Shown here: piece by piece, positions 49,941 through 62,572 of the stretch
Layout: every line of letters begins with the position of its first letter
How positions within the stretch are numbered: the first letter of the stretch is position 1
Assembly (NCBI RefSeq): GCF_008831285.2
Contig: NC_045151.1
Location: 2,537,544 to 2,601,543, forward strand
Length of the DNA stretch: 64,000 nt
Reading direction: 5' to 3'
Source of the DNA: Nymphaea colorata
Lineage: Eukaryota; Streptophyta; Magnoliopsida; Nymphaeales; Nymphaeaceae
Position numbers and translations under genes: made by a program
Notes under the pieces: generated by a model
Database searches by the model: none
The model's input: only the letters and a program-made list of their open reading frames with translations
What the model was told of the DNA's origin: nothing

Positions 49941-50346
49941 CGGCGCACGCCGTCGTCACCCTCGGTCGTCCCTCGTCTTCTCACCGCTCGCCAATTCCTA
50001 TGGAGACCCAAATATCGACGTGATAAATTGATGTACGAATTGGATATTGGCATTTAAACTTGCAGCATGCCGAATTGTTTGTTTCCCATTTCTTATTATT
50101 TTTAAAACAAAAAACAGTTTGAATATGTTAGACTCATAATTTTTTCACATATTCGTCGGATGTTGCCCGCACGGTCCAAAAATTATAATTTATCATTAAA
50201 ACACTATAAATTGTTGTTAAAAATATAATAAACTGGAGCTATACTACGAGACGTTCCTAATGCATATTTAGCTAAAGAATTTTAATGATGGTTTCTAATT
50301 TTTGGTGGTAGGCTATTTGTGAGTTTCATATAATTTATATCTTTTT

Positions 50347-50479
50347 TTAAGGGGTTATTTAACATTAGGAACATTCTGTGAGTGTTTCATGAATTTACTT
50401 TAAAATTAGTTTAGATTCAAAAACACATAAACAAGTATTTCATGAGTAAGGTTGTTTTTGATACCAAGCAGCCCCTTAA
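50347..50479. mobile_element. MITE related to copy A (copy C)
   Basis: The ends are TTAAGGGG and CCCCTTAA, a perfect 8 bp inverted repeat. The inside has GTTTCATGAATTTA and TATTTCATGAGTAA, similar to the centre of the element at 25686-25800. Confidence 0.6.
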
Positions 50480-51005
50480 GTTCATATATTATAATGATTT
50501 TTGAAGTCAATATTCAACAACTAACTGCTGTATTTGATTGATTCAAATTATTTGGCTCGACAGTATTGGATCAGTTGTTATGAAAACCAAAGCCAATCCA
50601 TATATGAACCAAACCAGTTTTTTTCTTTTTTCAAAAAGCGTGATTTAGCACAGTTTTATGGGTTTCAACTTAGAAACATATGTGAGAGAGAAAGAGAGAG
50701 CTGAATAAAATTTTATTAAAAGAAAGCACATCTAAGAGAGTTGAATGAGAAAATACCAAAAATTTAATAAGCAAAAGTATGAAAGTGAAAGTAAAAAATC
50801 AGAGTTAATTTTGCGATACACCTGAAGAACTGCTTGAAACTTTAAATGAACAAAATGCAACAGACAATGAAAATCATAGGTAATGCCACGAAAGAAAACA
50901 TCATTACATATAGTCCGAATAGTCCATATAAGAGGAAGGAGAGTTGATAGATTTTCTAAAAGCTGCAAAAAAAAATTTCTTAAAAAAATAGACTAGCTTC
51001 ATAGA

Positions 51006-51008
<3 letters not shown>

Positions 51009-51043
<35 letters not shown>
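51009..51043. repeat. (TC)n microsatellite
   Basis: About 17 TC units. Confidence 0.95.
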
Positions 51044-51048
<5 letters not shown>

Positions 51049-54000
51049 GTTGAGTACCCATTTTTTAGGAGACTTTTCCGCTAACATAGGAAAACATGTT
51101 CCCACATTTTATTAGAGGAGGATTTTGGTAATTTATGGGAGGAACTTTTTTGGATTCCACTTCTACTCTTATAGAAGGAGAGTCTTCCATTTAAACCAGT
51201 AAAAAAAAAAATATTTTAGTCATTTCTAGCTCATAACACATGGCCCTTGTTAGGACATAACATATGACATGATCCAGCCCATTTTAATTATATTAGCTCC
51301 TCAGGAATTATTGGAATGAACACTCATATGCAGCATATATTTATTTTTAGTTGCAAGATAGAGAGAGCCATAGAGATTATTAAAGTAATTTATCATTTTT
51401 AGTTGTATTGAAAGTCGGTTCATATTTGGACTTGAAAATTTTAAACTGGATCCAAAACATGATAGTTAGCGGGTAAGACATTCCTTTTACATGTAACTGG
51501 ATTGAGTCTTTATAATGGTCCAAAGAGGCAGAAGGGTACAATGAATCTATGTTGATGTATTGCTAAAGCTCAAGGTAGCAATTTCTTAAATTTTAGCTTC
51601 TGATGAATTTGAAACAAAGCCTTAATGCAACCCACATCAAGTGGTGAAACTGCAAAAGTTTTAGAGGAAGAACCAATGGATTGGAAGAATGCATATTGTT
51701 ATTCTTCTGGAGCACTTGCGAAGATTGCTATGTAAGACCTAATGGAGCTAATGCTACCAAGATTATATTGATCTCTAAAATCTAACAAGAACACCAATTG
51801 AAAGTTTTTATAATGCAAGTTATAAATTTATAGGAATATTGCGATAGTATTGAACAAGTTGAGAGATACTTTTCATTTTTTAGATGGTACCCTTTTCAGA
51901 AGAGAGGTTTATGCAAGAAAAAATATATATCCTCATTACTCATAAATTGGTCTAGGGGAGCGGGATAAATACCCCACCACCCAAGTAAGAGCCCACCCGG
52001 CCCCCTTTTTCCACAATTGGCAAACCCGTGACTCGGACTCGGATTGGAAGATGACCGGGTCACTGCGTCAGTGAGTTGGTACATCGACTCAATGAGTTGA
52101 CTCGTCGACTCGATCGAGTACTCAAATAACGAAGATGTAAATCATAGCAGCTGAATCAAACGAGTCAAGGCCGAAAACAGGGGCGAGCCGGGCCAACCTT
52201 GACTCATGGCTGGATTTGTTGGCGATCCGAGCTGACTCAGGCAATTGCTGAGTCAACTCAGACAGTTTGCCAACTATGCCTTTTTCCCCTTGTCACCATG
52301 GTTCAACATCATATCAATTGGTGCTCGGTATGGAGTCCTCAATGCATAGTAACACATATGTACGTAGGTTTCACCCCATTAATACAAGCGAGGTTGATGC
52401 CCTTACTACTTGAACTAGTGACTGGTGCATGCTTGCCAGTGGCCTCAGATGGTGCACCAATCCTCTTCGAATCCATAAAAAAATTCATAACATCAAATAA
52501 GAAAAAAAAAACATATTTTATGTTCAAGGGTGGTCATGCAATGACTTACATAATGAATACAAATTTAGAATAATGAAAACAAACACCAAAAAAGTGTAGT
52601 TTTGACTACTCATCACTAAGAATAAACATGGCTATTAGCATTTTTCCCATACTTCTATTTCAGGCACAAAAACACTTCCTCAAGCAAAAATGACCCTAAA
52701 AACTTAGATTTCTTTAAGATGAAGATCCATGCAAAGGGAACTTACCTCTCTGGCTTCTTGGTGAGAAAGAGGAGAATATCAAATCTATTTGTTAGACAAT
52801 GGAAGCACAAATTCAATATGATATCATGTTTCTAAAAATTTTGGAGAATTATACAAGTCAAGGGAAATCTCAATGAAGTAGTGGAAGCATAGAGATAACC
52901 ATTTCTATTTTTAGGATAATTGATATGGAATGGAGTGCTTGGGAGGATTGGATGAGGTGATAATGACGTTTGTTTAAGAGATCTTCTTTACAACATGTCA
53001 TACTTTTTGTTTCCTCATACTACAGACCTCCAAAGGTGTAAAAAAAAATTGAGACACAAAAAAAAAGACCAACATACATGATAACAATGAAAAGTGGTAG
53101 AACTTTGCTTTTGCAATTCTTGGAGTACATGAAGATCTTAAGAAATGAAGGAGGGAACAATGTATGTCCCATAAAGTGGAGGAAAAGGATTGCTTAGTAC
53201 CAAATCTAGTGCAACACAATGTCATTCTATATTGAGTGTTTGAATGGTACTATAATTGTGGATATAATTATCAAATGAAGACTACTGCCTAACAACTTCA
53301 AGATTGAAAAAAAAAATTATGTTTAAAGTAATATAACAGATAAGTTTTTCTCAAAGGCTTATTCAAATGCTTTTTCTCAATTTGTCCACCACCAACCAAG
53401 ATCCCATTTAAGAACTAGAAGACATTATAAATCAGACCTAAATTATACCCAAAAAAGGTAGCACTAGCCTTGAGTTTCCAGGTTGTAAGTTTCAATCAAA
53501 TACTAGCTCAAATTTAAAATGTAAACAAGTAATTTTGGCCAATTCGCTATAGAATATACATAGAACTTCCCATGCCCACATTGGATCTGGTTTGTTGTTA
53601 GTACTCATATTGGTTTTCAAATGGATCAAGTGTCATCAATATATGCTAAACCTCTAAAAACCTTTGCAGATGCATATAATTCTCATGTTTTCCAACATTT
53701 TGATGTTAATTTTGCACTTTAAAACTCTTGATCTCATAGCTACATAACATAAGAACTGTCCATAAATAAATTGAAAGACTACTTTAAAAAAATATTTCTA
53801 AAAATGGGTCATATGTTCAAAGTAAAAAACATATAACTTATTATGAGTTAATCCAAAGCAGGTTATATGTGTGTTAGGCTATATGTCAGTCAAGTATTGC
53901 AGCTGCTATTATATTATTTCCATCTGTTTGTGCAACTTGAAGGTGTCTTCATTGCTTCTATACGTACCTTAAACAACTATTAAAAGGTTGTTATGTTCTG

Positions 54001-54194
54001 GTCATATAAAAATACCGGTCATATCAAAATACATTGCAATAAAATGTAACTTTTGGGGTGAATTCATAAATACAAACTACACTTGAAGCATTGGTATCCA
54101 CTCATGACCTTGGGTTTTCCTAGAACATATTTGTGGTGTATTTATCTTTATCTAATTGCATTACACTATAGATAAATCAAGACACAAATTTCAA

Positions 54195-54450
54195 CATTCT
54201 TCATAGTTTTTGCCATCATTTTTTTTCAAATGGTTTCTATCATTAGTAGTTAGTTGTGAATAAGACGTTATCGCATCCGCCATTTGTCTTTGTATAGTAA
54301 ACATATGTCTTTTTTAACGCAACTTCATAATTCACAACATTCTTCATGGTCTTTGTCATCATTTTTTTCAAATGATTTCTATTATTCATAGTTGTGAATG
54401 ACACATTATCACATCTATCATTTATCTTTGTAAAGTAATTGTAAGTATTT
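54195..54450. repeat. Diverged tandem duplication, 143 bp period
   Basis: Copies starting at 54195 and 54338 share CATTCTTCAT and the later words CATCATTTTTTTCAAATG and ATTTRTCTTTGTAWAGTAA. Confidence 0.8.
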
Positions 54451-54539
54451 TTTAGATCAATATCAATGTTATCAACTATTTACCTACTATAGTATGTGAA
54501 GATGTCATTTTACAATGTGTTTTCAACAAAAGAGACATA

Positions 54540-56060
54540 CTTAGAGGTGTCAATTCATGGTTTTAATCACAGAAGAAGGTAGTATGTCGTATTTCTCAAC
54601 TGGAAGCAACATTATGAATGCTCTTAGTTGGCAACTATACATTGAATTTGACTTACGAATGTTGAATTTCTACTTGGTTGCTTTCAAATTTCTTGAACCA
54701 AAGATATGTCATTTTGATTATGCCACCATCATATTTTTGCCTCAAAAGAACTTTCTTAGGTTAAAGTTATGTCATAGAGCATATATAATGTAAAATTTGT
54801 GCACATTAGCCAATTACATTCCCACCACTAGAATATAAAAGTCAACAACAACAATTTTAATTCTTACACATGTATTAATCTCACAATGAGAAAAAACTTG
54901 CCGTCTTCTTCATCTTTCCTATCACTAGACACAATGTTAACTTTAGCTGTGTCCACCTAAACATTTAATGTACAAGTTTTGTTTCATGCATGTCATTTAA
55001 TTAGATATTCACATCATCCATAAAACTTTCGACTTATTGAAATTCTAATTCTTTATTGCCACTAGATGGTAAGACTTCTATTATAAAAAGCAATATCATA
55101 TGAAGCGATCATTAGTACATCAATAGTACATGCATATACAAAATTGAAGTAATTTTAGGGGACAACTAAATATTCAACAATTTACAAAAGAGGCAGGTAT
55201 CAATTAAACAATAACACTTAAACAATGAGTGATTTATCATAAAAGAATAAATCTGTAAAAATTTGCCAAAGAAAACTGAATATTGTTACAAATACAAAAC
55301 GAATTACATACGATGACACCAATTTAATATATATGCAACAAAAAAGACATACTTGGTGGTACCAAAATATTAGTGACATTTTTTTCATACTTTTTTGATG
55401 TACTTAATTAACGCATCAATGATGTCTACCTTTACTGATGTGACCATAAAGCATCAATGGAAGTATCATGGCATTTTTGTACCAATGTTTTCTTTGGCAT
55501 CATTAGAAGCATCACTAAAAGTTTTACATATTTTTGCTATATTTATTAATGTTTTCACTTACACTAGTGAATACTCTCATTTTCAGAACGATGGTACCTA
55601 TACCATACTTTTCATTTAGAAGGAATTCTATGATTATTTTTGTTCAACAACTAAATGTTGATTATGGCTTGGAAAATGTTGAATTTTCATTTGGTTTTCT
55701 CTAACCTTGCTTGAAACAAACAAGTATTTGCCTTTTTTGATAAGGACAACGCACATTTTTATCACAAAAATGTATTGCAACACTGAAATCATATTATAGA
55801 ATATAAACATTGTAAAATTTGTATGTGTTGGCCCTATTATTTAACTACGATGATATTGTCAGAATATACAAGTCAACAACATTTCTAGTGTCAACACCTA
55901 TATTATACTCACAATGGAAAAAAAATAAGATCTTCACCTTTTTATCACTTGAAACAGTGTTACTTTTAGGTGTGTCATTCATATAGTTTACCAAAACATT
56001 TTCATGTATAAGTCTACTTTCAAGTCCATTCTTTATGTATATGTTCTTTTCATTCATCAA
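54540..56060. repeat. Diverged direct duplication with an offset of about 1.02 kb
   Basis: Segments around 54659 and 55676 (ATGTTGAATTT...TTGGTT), 54840 and 55868 (AAGTCAACAACA), and 54888 and 55914 match in the same order. This shows two old copies of a unit of roughly 1 kb. No coding content is visible. Confidence 0.65.
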
Positions 56061-56515
56061 ATAGTACGATGAACTAGCTTGGGGCTGTGTGGTCTTTTCT
56101 CAAACTATCTTCTTTATCCATGTATATCAATATTTCAATGAAATTGATTATTTTCCATATAAGCAGAAAATAAAACAATGTATAAATAGATATTAAAGTA
56201 ATTAAGTTAAAAGTATGAAGCAAGCATTATAGCTTGTTCAAATGCATTTATGTAAAAACATGAGTATTGACTTTTTTATTCATGGGTAACCTAGGAGCGA
56301 TATCTCATGAATTCCCCCAACACACAAGCATGAGTTCAAGTTCAAGGCTGAGCAAGCAACAGCTAGAGAGGTAAGGTTGGGCTTTGTGTCGGCCGACTCA
56401 ATACGAAGTTGTTCTTGGGTCAGCTTGTAGCTTGTGCTCGTGATTCTAGCTTTTCGGAGTCACCCAACCATCTAACTAAGAATGTCTAATCCAACAAAAT
56501 GAATGGTTAAGAGAA

Positions 56516-56870
56516 AGCCATGGAGAAAAAGTGATGAACATTTTTGTTTTATAGTATGAGTTCACACTTTTTTCTCTCAACTATCCATCTACTTCAGATG
56601 GACAGCCTTGGTTCATTGGCTAGGTGACTTTGGATAGTCTGAATCATTATTCATTCACTCATATATAATATATGAAAATTGAATGGTGACTCTGGCTTTT
56701 CAGAGTCTCATGATGGATAGGTAAGAGAAAAGCGAGGAGAAAATGTGATAGATATTTTGTTATGTACTATTAGTTCACACATTTTTTTTCTTGTTTTTCT
56801 CTCAACCATCCATCTACTTTAGATGGATGGCCTTGGTTCGATGGCTGGGCGACTTTGGATAGTTAGAGTC
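56516..56870. repeat. Tandem duplication with a period of about 220 bp
   Basis: Two related stretches (56516-56660 and 56733-56870) share ATCCATCTACTT, GATGG, CAGCCTTGGTTC-like and GACTTTGGATAGT words. Confidence 0.75.
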
Positions 56871-56972
56871 ACCCAAACCATCTAACTAGAGTCTCACACA
56901 CACACACACACATATAGTCAGACCCTAGCGGTTGGCCTAAGGCCTGAATTTGAGGCGTAGGATCAACGTGTT

Positions 56973-57231
<259 letters not shown>

Positions 57232-57715
57232 CGTGAGCTCTTCTTAACAAAAAATGAAGAAATGGTTAACGATATAATCAAATAAAGCAATAAATTATTA
57301 TACATAATTAATAATATATATTATATTATCTATTAATTTGTTAGATTACTTATTATTTCATATTTCATCACTAAGATCCATACAACTAAAGTAAGAACTC
57401 TGAATCCAATTTGACTTAAGAGGTGATAATATTTGACATTGCTACATTACTATTTGAAGAAGTGTTTGATATTACTATTTGATGTTACTAAGTCTTCAAC
57501 ACCACTTCAACCTCTCGTTTTTATTCACTATCCAAGCCTTTGAAAACCCATATTAATTCTTCTGCAACCTTTTTCCTAACAATTCTTCCAATTCCTCCCT
57601 CCTTTTATCTGTTCTATGTGCATTCACTCCCCATCTACTCTCTTTGCATTTACGGCTTAACTCTTCAAAGAGAGAGAGAGCCCGAAAGGGTGCGAGAGAG
57701 AGAGGAGGGAGAAAA

Positions 57716-57892
57716 ATGGCCGCAGTCACGAGTGCCATCATCGCCATCGCGGCCGTTGTTCTGGGCTGGATCGCAATCGAGCTCGCCTGCAAGCCCTGTC
57801 TCGAGAAGGGGAGGGAGGCAATAGATCGGAACCTCAATCCCAATTATGATCCCGACGACGACGTCCGAGCTCCTCTCTCCGCCACCTCATAG
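57716..57892 (+). CDS. OEP7: OEP7-like chloroplast outer envelope protein
   Basis: This single-exon gene encodes 58 residues. ATG 57716 stands in a favourable context (AAAAATGGC) after a GA-rich leader. Residues 5-22 (TSAIIAIAAVVLGWIAIE) form one membrane helix, followed by a positive segment with KPCLEKGREAID and an acidic tail with YDPDDD. This order, including the GWxAIE...KP motif just after the helix, matches the OEP7/OEP6 family. These are signal-anchored proteins that insert into the chloroplast outer envelope without a cleaved transit peptide, the basic stretch after the helix deciding the target. The molecular role of the family is not settled. The open frame upstream of ATG lacks a better start. 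The small size makes the family call depend on topology and a few residues. Confidence 0.72.
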   Translation: MAAVTSAIIAIAAVVLGWIAIELACKPCLEKGREAIDRNLNPNYDPDDDVRAPLSATS

Positions 57893-60787
57893 ATTCGGAC
57901 ATTGTGCAGGAGAGAGCGCCATAGACTGCCAAAAGGATGCTCCCTCCGCTACCATGTTTTTCTTGGAATTGAGGGTGAAAGATTTTCTAGTATATGTTTT
58001 TCTTTTCTGTTTCCGCATCACCACTCTGTATCCACATAAAAATTAATGCGTGTGATTTTTCCTTTGATCTTTATCGTCCTGATGCTGTAATTTTCGAAAC
58101 CTAGAAAGCGAATTTTAGATGTTCAAAGATGCACATTAGATGTGGTACGGTAGCTAAGCAGGCTGCAGATCGATTTCCCTCATTCGGCTGCTACGTAATG
58201 GGTGATCTGTGGTTTGGTAAAGCTCTTGCAAGAGAATCCAGTTAATCTTGCAGTTATGGAAACTTTGTGAACAAGCCATCTTTCTGCTTTGTCTGCACCT
58301 TCAATCAAGCTGTTACATGCTTCAGAAAAAAAAAGCCAAAAAGTTGGTATCATGTGCAGGTGCATCTTGAAATTGTAAGAACAAGTTTTTTTTTTCTGTT
58401 TTCATGGTTTTCACTTCTTCATTCACCAAAAGAAAAAAAAGAAACGGAAAAAGAAAAGAGCATTAAATTGGAATAGTATCTGCACTGATAGGAAATCTCA
58501 TTGGTGCTAGAAGTGAAGATAAATATACCCAAAGGTCTCAAGTACAATGTGGGAAGGTTTGTGTGTAAACCATTAACTGTAGAAGTGGAGAGCTGGTTGG
58601 GCGTCAGTTTTCTCAGTTCCTGAAATTGGAAAATAAATTTCACCCACTGGTAAATTACAGCTCTCATAATTCACCCTCTTTTTCTTAGAATAACTCGGAA
58701 AATTTCGTTTTTGCATCAAACATACAGATGAAAACAGATAAATACTGCCTATGACGCATAAGAGTTTGTGGTTTTGCATATAGGAGTACACCCACTTCAC
58801 TTAATTGTGGAAAGAGGGATACAAAAAATGCTGCTTCTTTTCTGTTGATATTCGGAATTTCTTTCCTTTTTCTTTGGCTGCATGATGGAAATCAAATACT
58901 GACTCTTCTCCTTACGCCAAGTATGTTTCTCTGGTCATACGATGGTTAGAACTTAGAACTGTACAACTGGATCTGTTACAGAAAACCAGCCATCAACTTG
59001 AGATCTGCATTGTCGTTTGATCATCCCTTCTGTTATTGGCACTTAGAAGCAGTTTGCCTCGATTAAAACTATATTACAAAAGAAAAGATTGTAAGCATGA
59101 TCTCTCTGTGTTCTCTCATAATATTGTTGACAATAAAAGACCAGGTTTTTCTGTGCAGAAGACATAAGATCAGTTCATTATTTAAGTACCAGAGATGCAT
59201 AACACCGAGAAACAGACTACGCCACCCGCCAAATACTCAAAATTCTTTATTCTGAAACAAAATAAAGGGTAGATGTTATTTCTTAGTTCTTATGGACATC
59301 ATATGAAAGATGAAGGCAATGCAGTTTATCATGTTCCTTGAAATTGGAGGATTCTTTAATGTTTCTCTTGAGTGCTGGACTGAGACAGTCTTGGGGAGAT
59401 CATCATCGCTGATCATGGAGGTCAGGCTCCGGAGATAGGATCTAGACTGTGGCAATGCTAGCAGAATCAGCGTGAAGCTTTCTGGAAGATGTCTGGTCTG
59501 AGTTTTTACTGTGGCAGTGGCTTCCATATGCACCCATAGTTGCTGCATTCGGTTTGAGTAAACTCTGGATCAATCTGTGTTATGCTTCCTGCACTTGTTT
59601 TGAGCTGTTAATGTCCTGCATCTGGGCATTGTGCTTCCCTCTGACCGGTTCCCTTCTTTGGAGCCAACCACCGGCTTCAAGAAGCCCTTGTGTTTCAGGT
59701 CGCCTATTATATTCAGTGATGCAAGAACTTAACTATATTACTGCGGCAAAGTTCTGTATGTTACAGCTTTTCGAGCATAAATGCATGAACGGCGACAATT
59801 GTGGAATATATATCAAGCATATGAAGCACTCTACAATGGACAGGAACCAGCATTAGACATTGTAAGTTATGTATTTAAATCACTATATTTATTATCATAT
59901 ATTATTGATTTCAGTTTTGTTGTTGTGCCTCATTTAGCACTCTTTGACACCTAATTATTGTAAGACTAAAGGTGGGCGTCTGGCCGGGCTGGGCTCTAGA
60001 TATAAACAATGATGTTGGTCCTTGCTGAGTCAGGCTGTGCCCTATTCGGTCTGATAATATGTATATAAAAAATATTTTAATGTATTATGTTTTTGATCTA
60101 TTAATTTACATGCCGTTCCTCAAAGAAGATCGTTGCATAGTTCGGGTAGTCTTGACTGCAGTCATGATAAATTATCATATTATTAGCAACTTTAGATCAT
60201 TACTGGCATCAACACCCTCTCAAAACAATGTTATTATACATGTTGCTGGTGATTTGATACTAAGGATTTACTTTTGGCGATTTAACTAATAAGCATTACA
60301 AGTACTAGTGGCAACTTAAGTATATGTTGGTTTTCGTTATTAATATTGAAATGGTTCTTTGAGTGATTACAATACAATGTTAATGATTCACTGTGACGCA
60401 TTCATGATCAATCACATGCTAAACCTAATGATGTTCGTCCAGCAATTTATCAGAAATTTACGTGCTTTGACAGAAACACCCAAAATACACGAATATGAAT
60501 AGATCACAGGAAATTGAAAATGAACCAGAATAGTAACACACCACAATGAAAGCCTGAATGGGGACTCTTGTTCGAGGTAGTCCACACTGACAGTCAACTT
60601 TGGCCGTGAAAACTTGAGTTTTGACTGTGATAGTTCACAGAGGATGGAAATTCAACGGTCTGGTAAGGGATTAGCTGGACTCGACAGTTTCGCGGAGGTT
60701 TTACTCATAGCGAAGGGGCTTGCGAAGGGTTTTACTCGACATAGAAGTTGGAGGACATTAATGCCTTATTGATTGATGTTTATCAAT

Positions 60788-60861
60788 GTAGTGTTCAATA
60801 GCCTTGGATTCAATTTGGAAGAGCTGTAGTGTTCAATAGCCTTGGATTCAGTTTGGAAGGG
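60788..60861. repeat. Tandem duplication, 38 bp period
   Basis: Units at 60788 and 60826 share GTAGTGTTCAATAGCCTTGG and differ at about two positions. Confidence 0.92.
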
Positions 60862-60893
60862 CACCATTTTAAAAATACTCATCGTGGGGCGCC

Positions 60894-60921
<28 letters not shown>
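60894..60921. repeat. (TA)n microsatellite
   Basis: About 14 TA units. Confidence 0.93.
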
Positions 60922-60925
<4 letters not shown>

Positions 60926-60994
60926 GATAACGGTTTAAAAATGCCTATTTAAAAATAAAAAAATTTTAATAGACTAATGTAAGCAATTGTTCAC

Positions 60995-61300
60995 ACCAAT
61001 CACCATGTGGCTCTTCATATCTTCATATTTGAGGCTGTACTAAAAAGTGTGGATTGTAAGATCATACAATTAAACAGATTAAGAATATTGCCCAGACCAG
61101 TCACCATGTGGCTCCACCACTGCTTGGATCTCATATTTGAGGTTGTATTAAAAAGTGAGGATCGTAAGATCATACAATCAAATAGATTGAGGATACTGCC
61201 CAGACCTCACACCATGTGGCTCCACCACTTGGATCTCATTTTGAGGTCGTATTAAAAAGTGTGGATTGTAAGATCATACAATTAAAAAGATTGAGGATCT
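60995..61300. repeat. Tandem repeat with a period of about 103-108 bp, about three copies
   Basis: The units share CACCATGTGGCTC, TTTGAGGYYGTAYTAAAAAG and GTAAGATCATACAAT. Their spacing shows small indels between copies. Confidence 0.88.
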
Positions 61301-61459
61301 TATGGATATTAAATGTTATATGTAAAAATCATGAATTTAAAAGTAGAATGGAGATGTTTGAAGGAATTGGTAAAAAGATTGAGGATCTTATGGATATTAA
61401 ATGTTATATGTAAAAATCATGAATTTAAAAGTAGAATGGAGATGTTTGAAGGAATTGGT
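61284..61459. repeat. Near-exact 88 bp tandem duplication
   Basis: Units beginning AAAAAGATTGAGGATCTT at 61284 and 61372 are practically identical. It starts inside the last unit of the preceding repeat array. Confidence 0.93.
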
Positions 61460-61689
61460 TCAACAGACAAGGTGGCTCAGTTGGTTTTCATTTTGAATAT
61501 AAAAAAACATCAACTCTTTATAACTCTTTATGCTGCAAAAACGAGTGCTAGTGATGTGCAATTTGAAGTGTTGGGGAGGTGACACTCTGAGCACCAAAAG
61601 CAAGCTCTACACCACATAGAAATGATGTGTTGGATGGTAGGATGAAATGCTGTTCATTTTCACCCACAAAAAGCAAAAGTAAGGTTTGA

Positions 61690-61930
61690 CCCAACTCGAT
61701 AAAGAGTTCGGCTTAGCCCAAGCTCAACTCCACTACCTAAAACTCGAGTCCAGTTCGGCTCCATTAAAACTAAAAAATATATATTTAATGTAAGATAATA
61801 TATAAATATAACAATTATAATATTATATATATTAATAAAAATAATATTAAAATTAAGTTATCGAGCAAAATTGATTCGAGTCAAGCCAACCCAAGCCCGC
61901 ACTCAATTTTCGGGCTCGAGTGGGGTCAAA
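61690..61930. mobile_element. GAGCTCGA-type dispersed repeat
   Basis: The arms are rich in ACTCGA, GGCTCGAGT and CCAAGCTCAACTC around an AT-only centre, similar to 37195-37640. Confidence 0.4.
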
Positions 61931-62572
61931 TACCGAATCTCTGTTGGGTACTTGATCTGCTCAAGAAAAATGTCTAAGATCCTTGAACAGATGCCCAGTC
62001 TCAACCAAATGAAAAAATGTAACCTTATAAACTACGACTGTGAGATAGGCTGTGAAAGACACCACACGGTAGGCTGTGAAAGACGCCACACGGCACTTGC
62101 GCAATTGAACGGGACTGCACTGAATCGGCCTGGAGAAACGTTCATATATTGCGGATTTCCTTTTTACTTTTACACGTGGTAGTTACAGACAGGGCCCCCG
62201 AACAGGCAATCGCTTGTTTCCTCCGGACGAACTTAGACGCAGATGAAAACTCTACTCATACTCTCGTCCAATACAATTAAAACGCTGGAAAATCTAAACT
62301 GTAACAAAAAAATTTAGGCCGGGAGGCACAATTTCTGGAATATGAGGAGGTAGTTCTTATTCATGAAAAGTTGGTAAATTTCTGAAAAAAAGAGTGAGGG
62401 AGAAAAGGTTGCCGCCCCATTTTTTGGAAAAAAAGAAATTTGGTGGACGTGGGAGCACTGAACACCATTCGTCTTCATGGTAGCCTCTCATTCCTCCTCC
62501 CGCACGAAGCGAGACGTCTCTCTCCCTCTTTCTCTCTCGCGGAGTTGAGGTGAGCAGAGATGAAGTGAGAGG

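Larger units (their letters stand above)
57893..62572. other. Intergenic region between OEP7 and the DUF2358 gene
   Basis: It begins with the probable OEP7 3' UTR. A minus-strand open stretch at 59276-59548 is not supported as a gene. The rest holds tandem repeats, a TA microsatellite and a GAGCTCGA-type repeat. The CT-rich stretch at 62490-62545 fits the leader of the next gene. Confidence 0.45.

Noticed and set aside
52000-52260. GACTCG-rich words as a possible regulatory array
   Set aside because: Spacing is irregular and the pattern resembles dispersed repeat arms in this window.
59276-59548. 90-residue minus-strand frame with fairly gene-like composition
   Set aside because: No homology that I recognise, and no convincing acceptor, donor or start context. 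It is kept only as a candidate for transcript checks.
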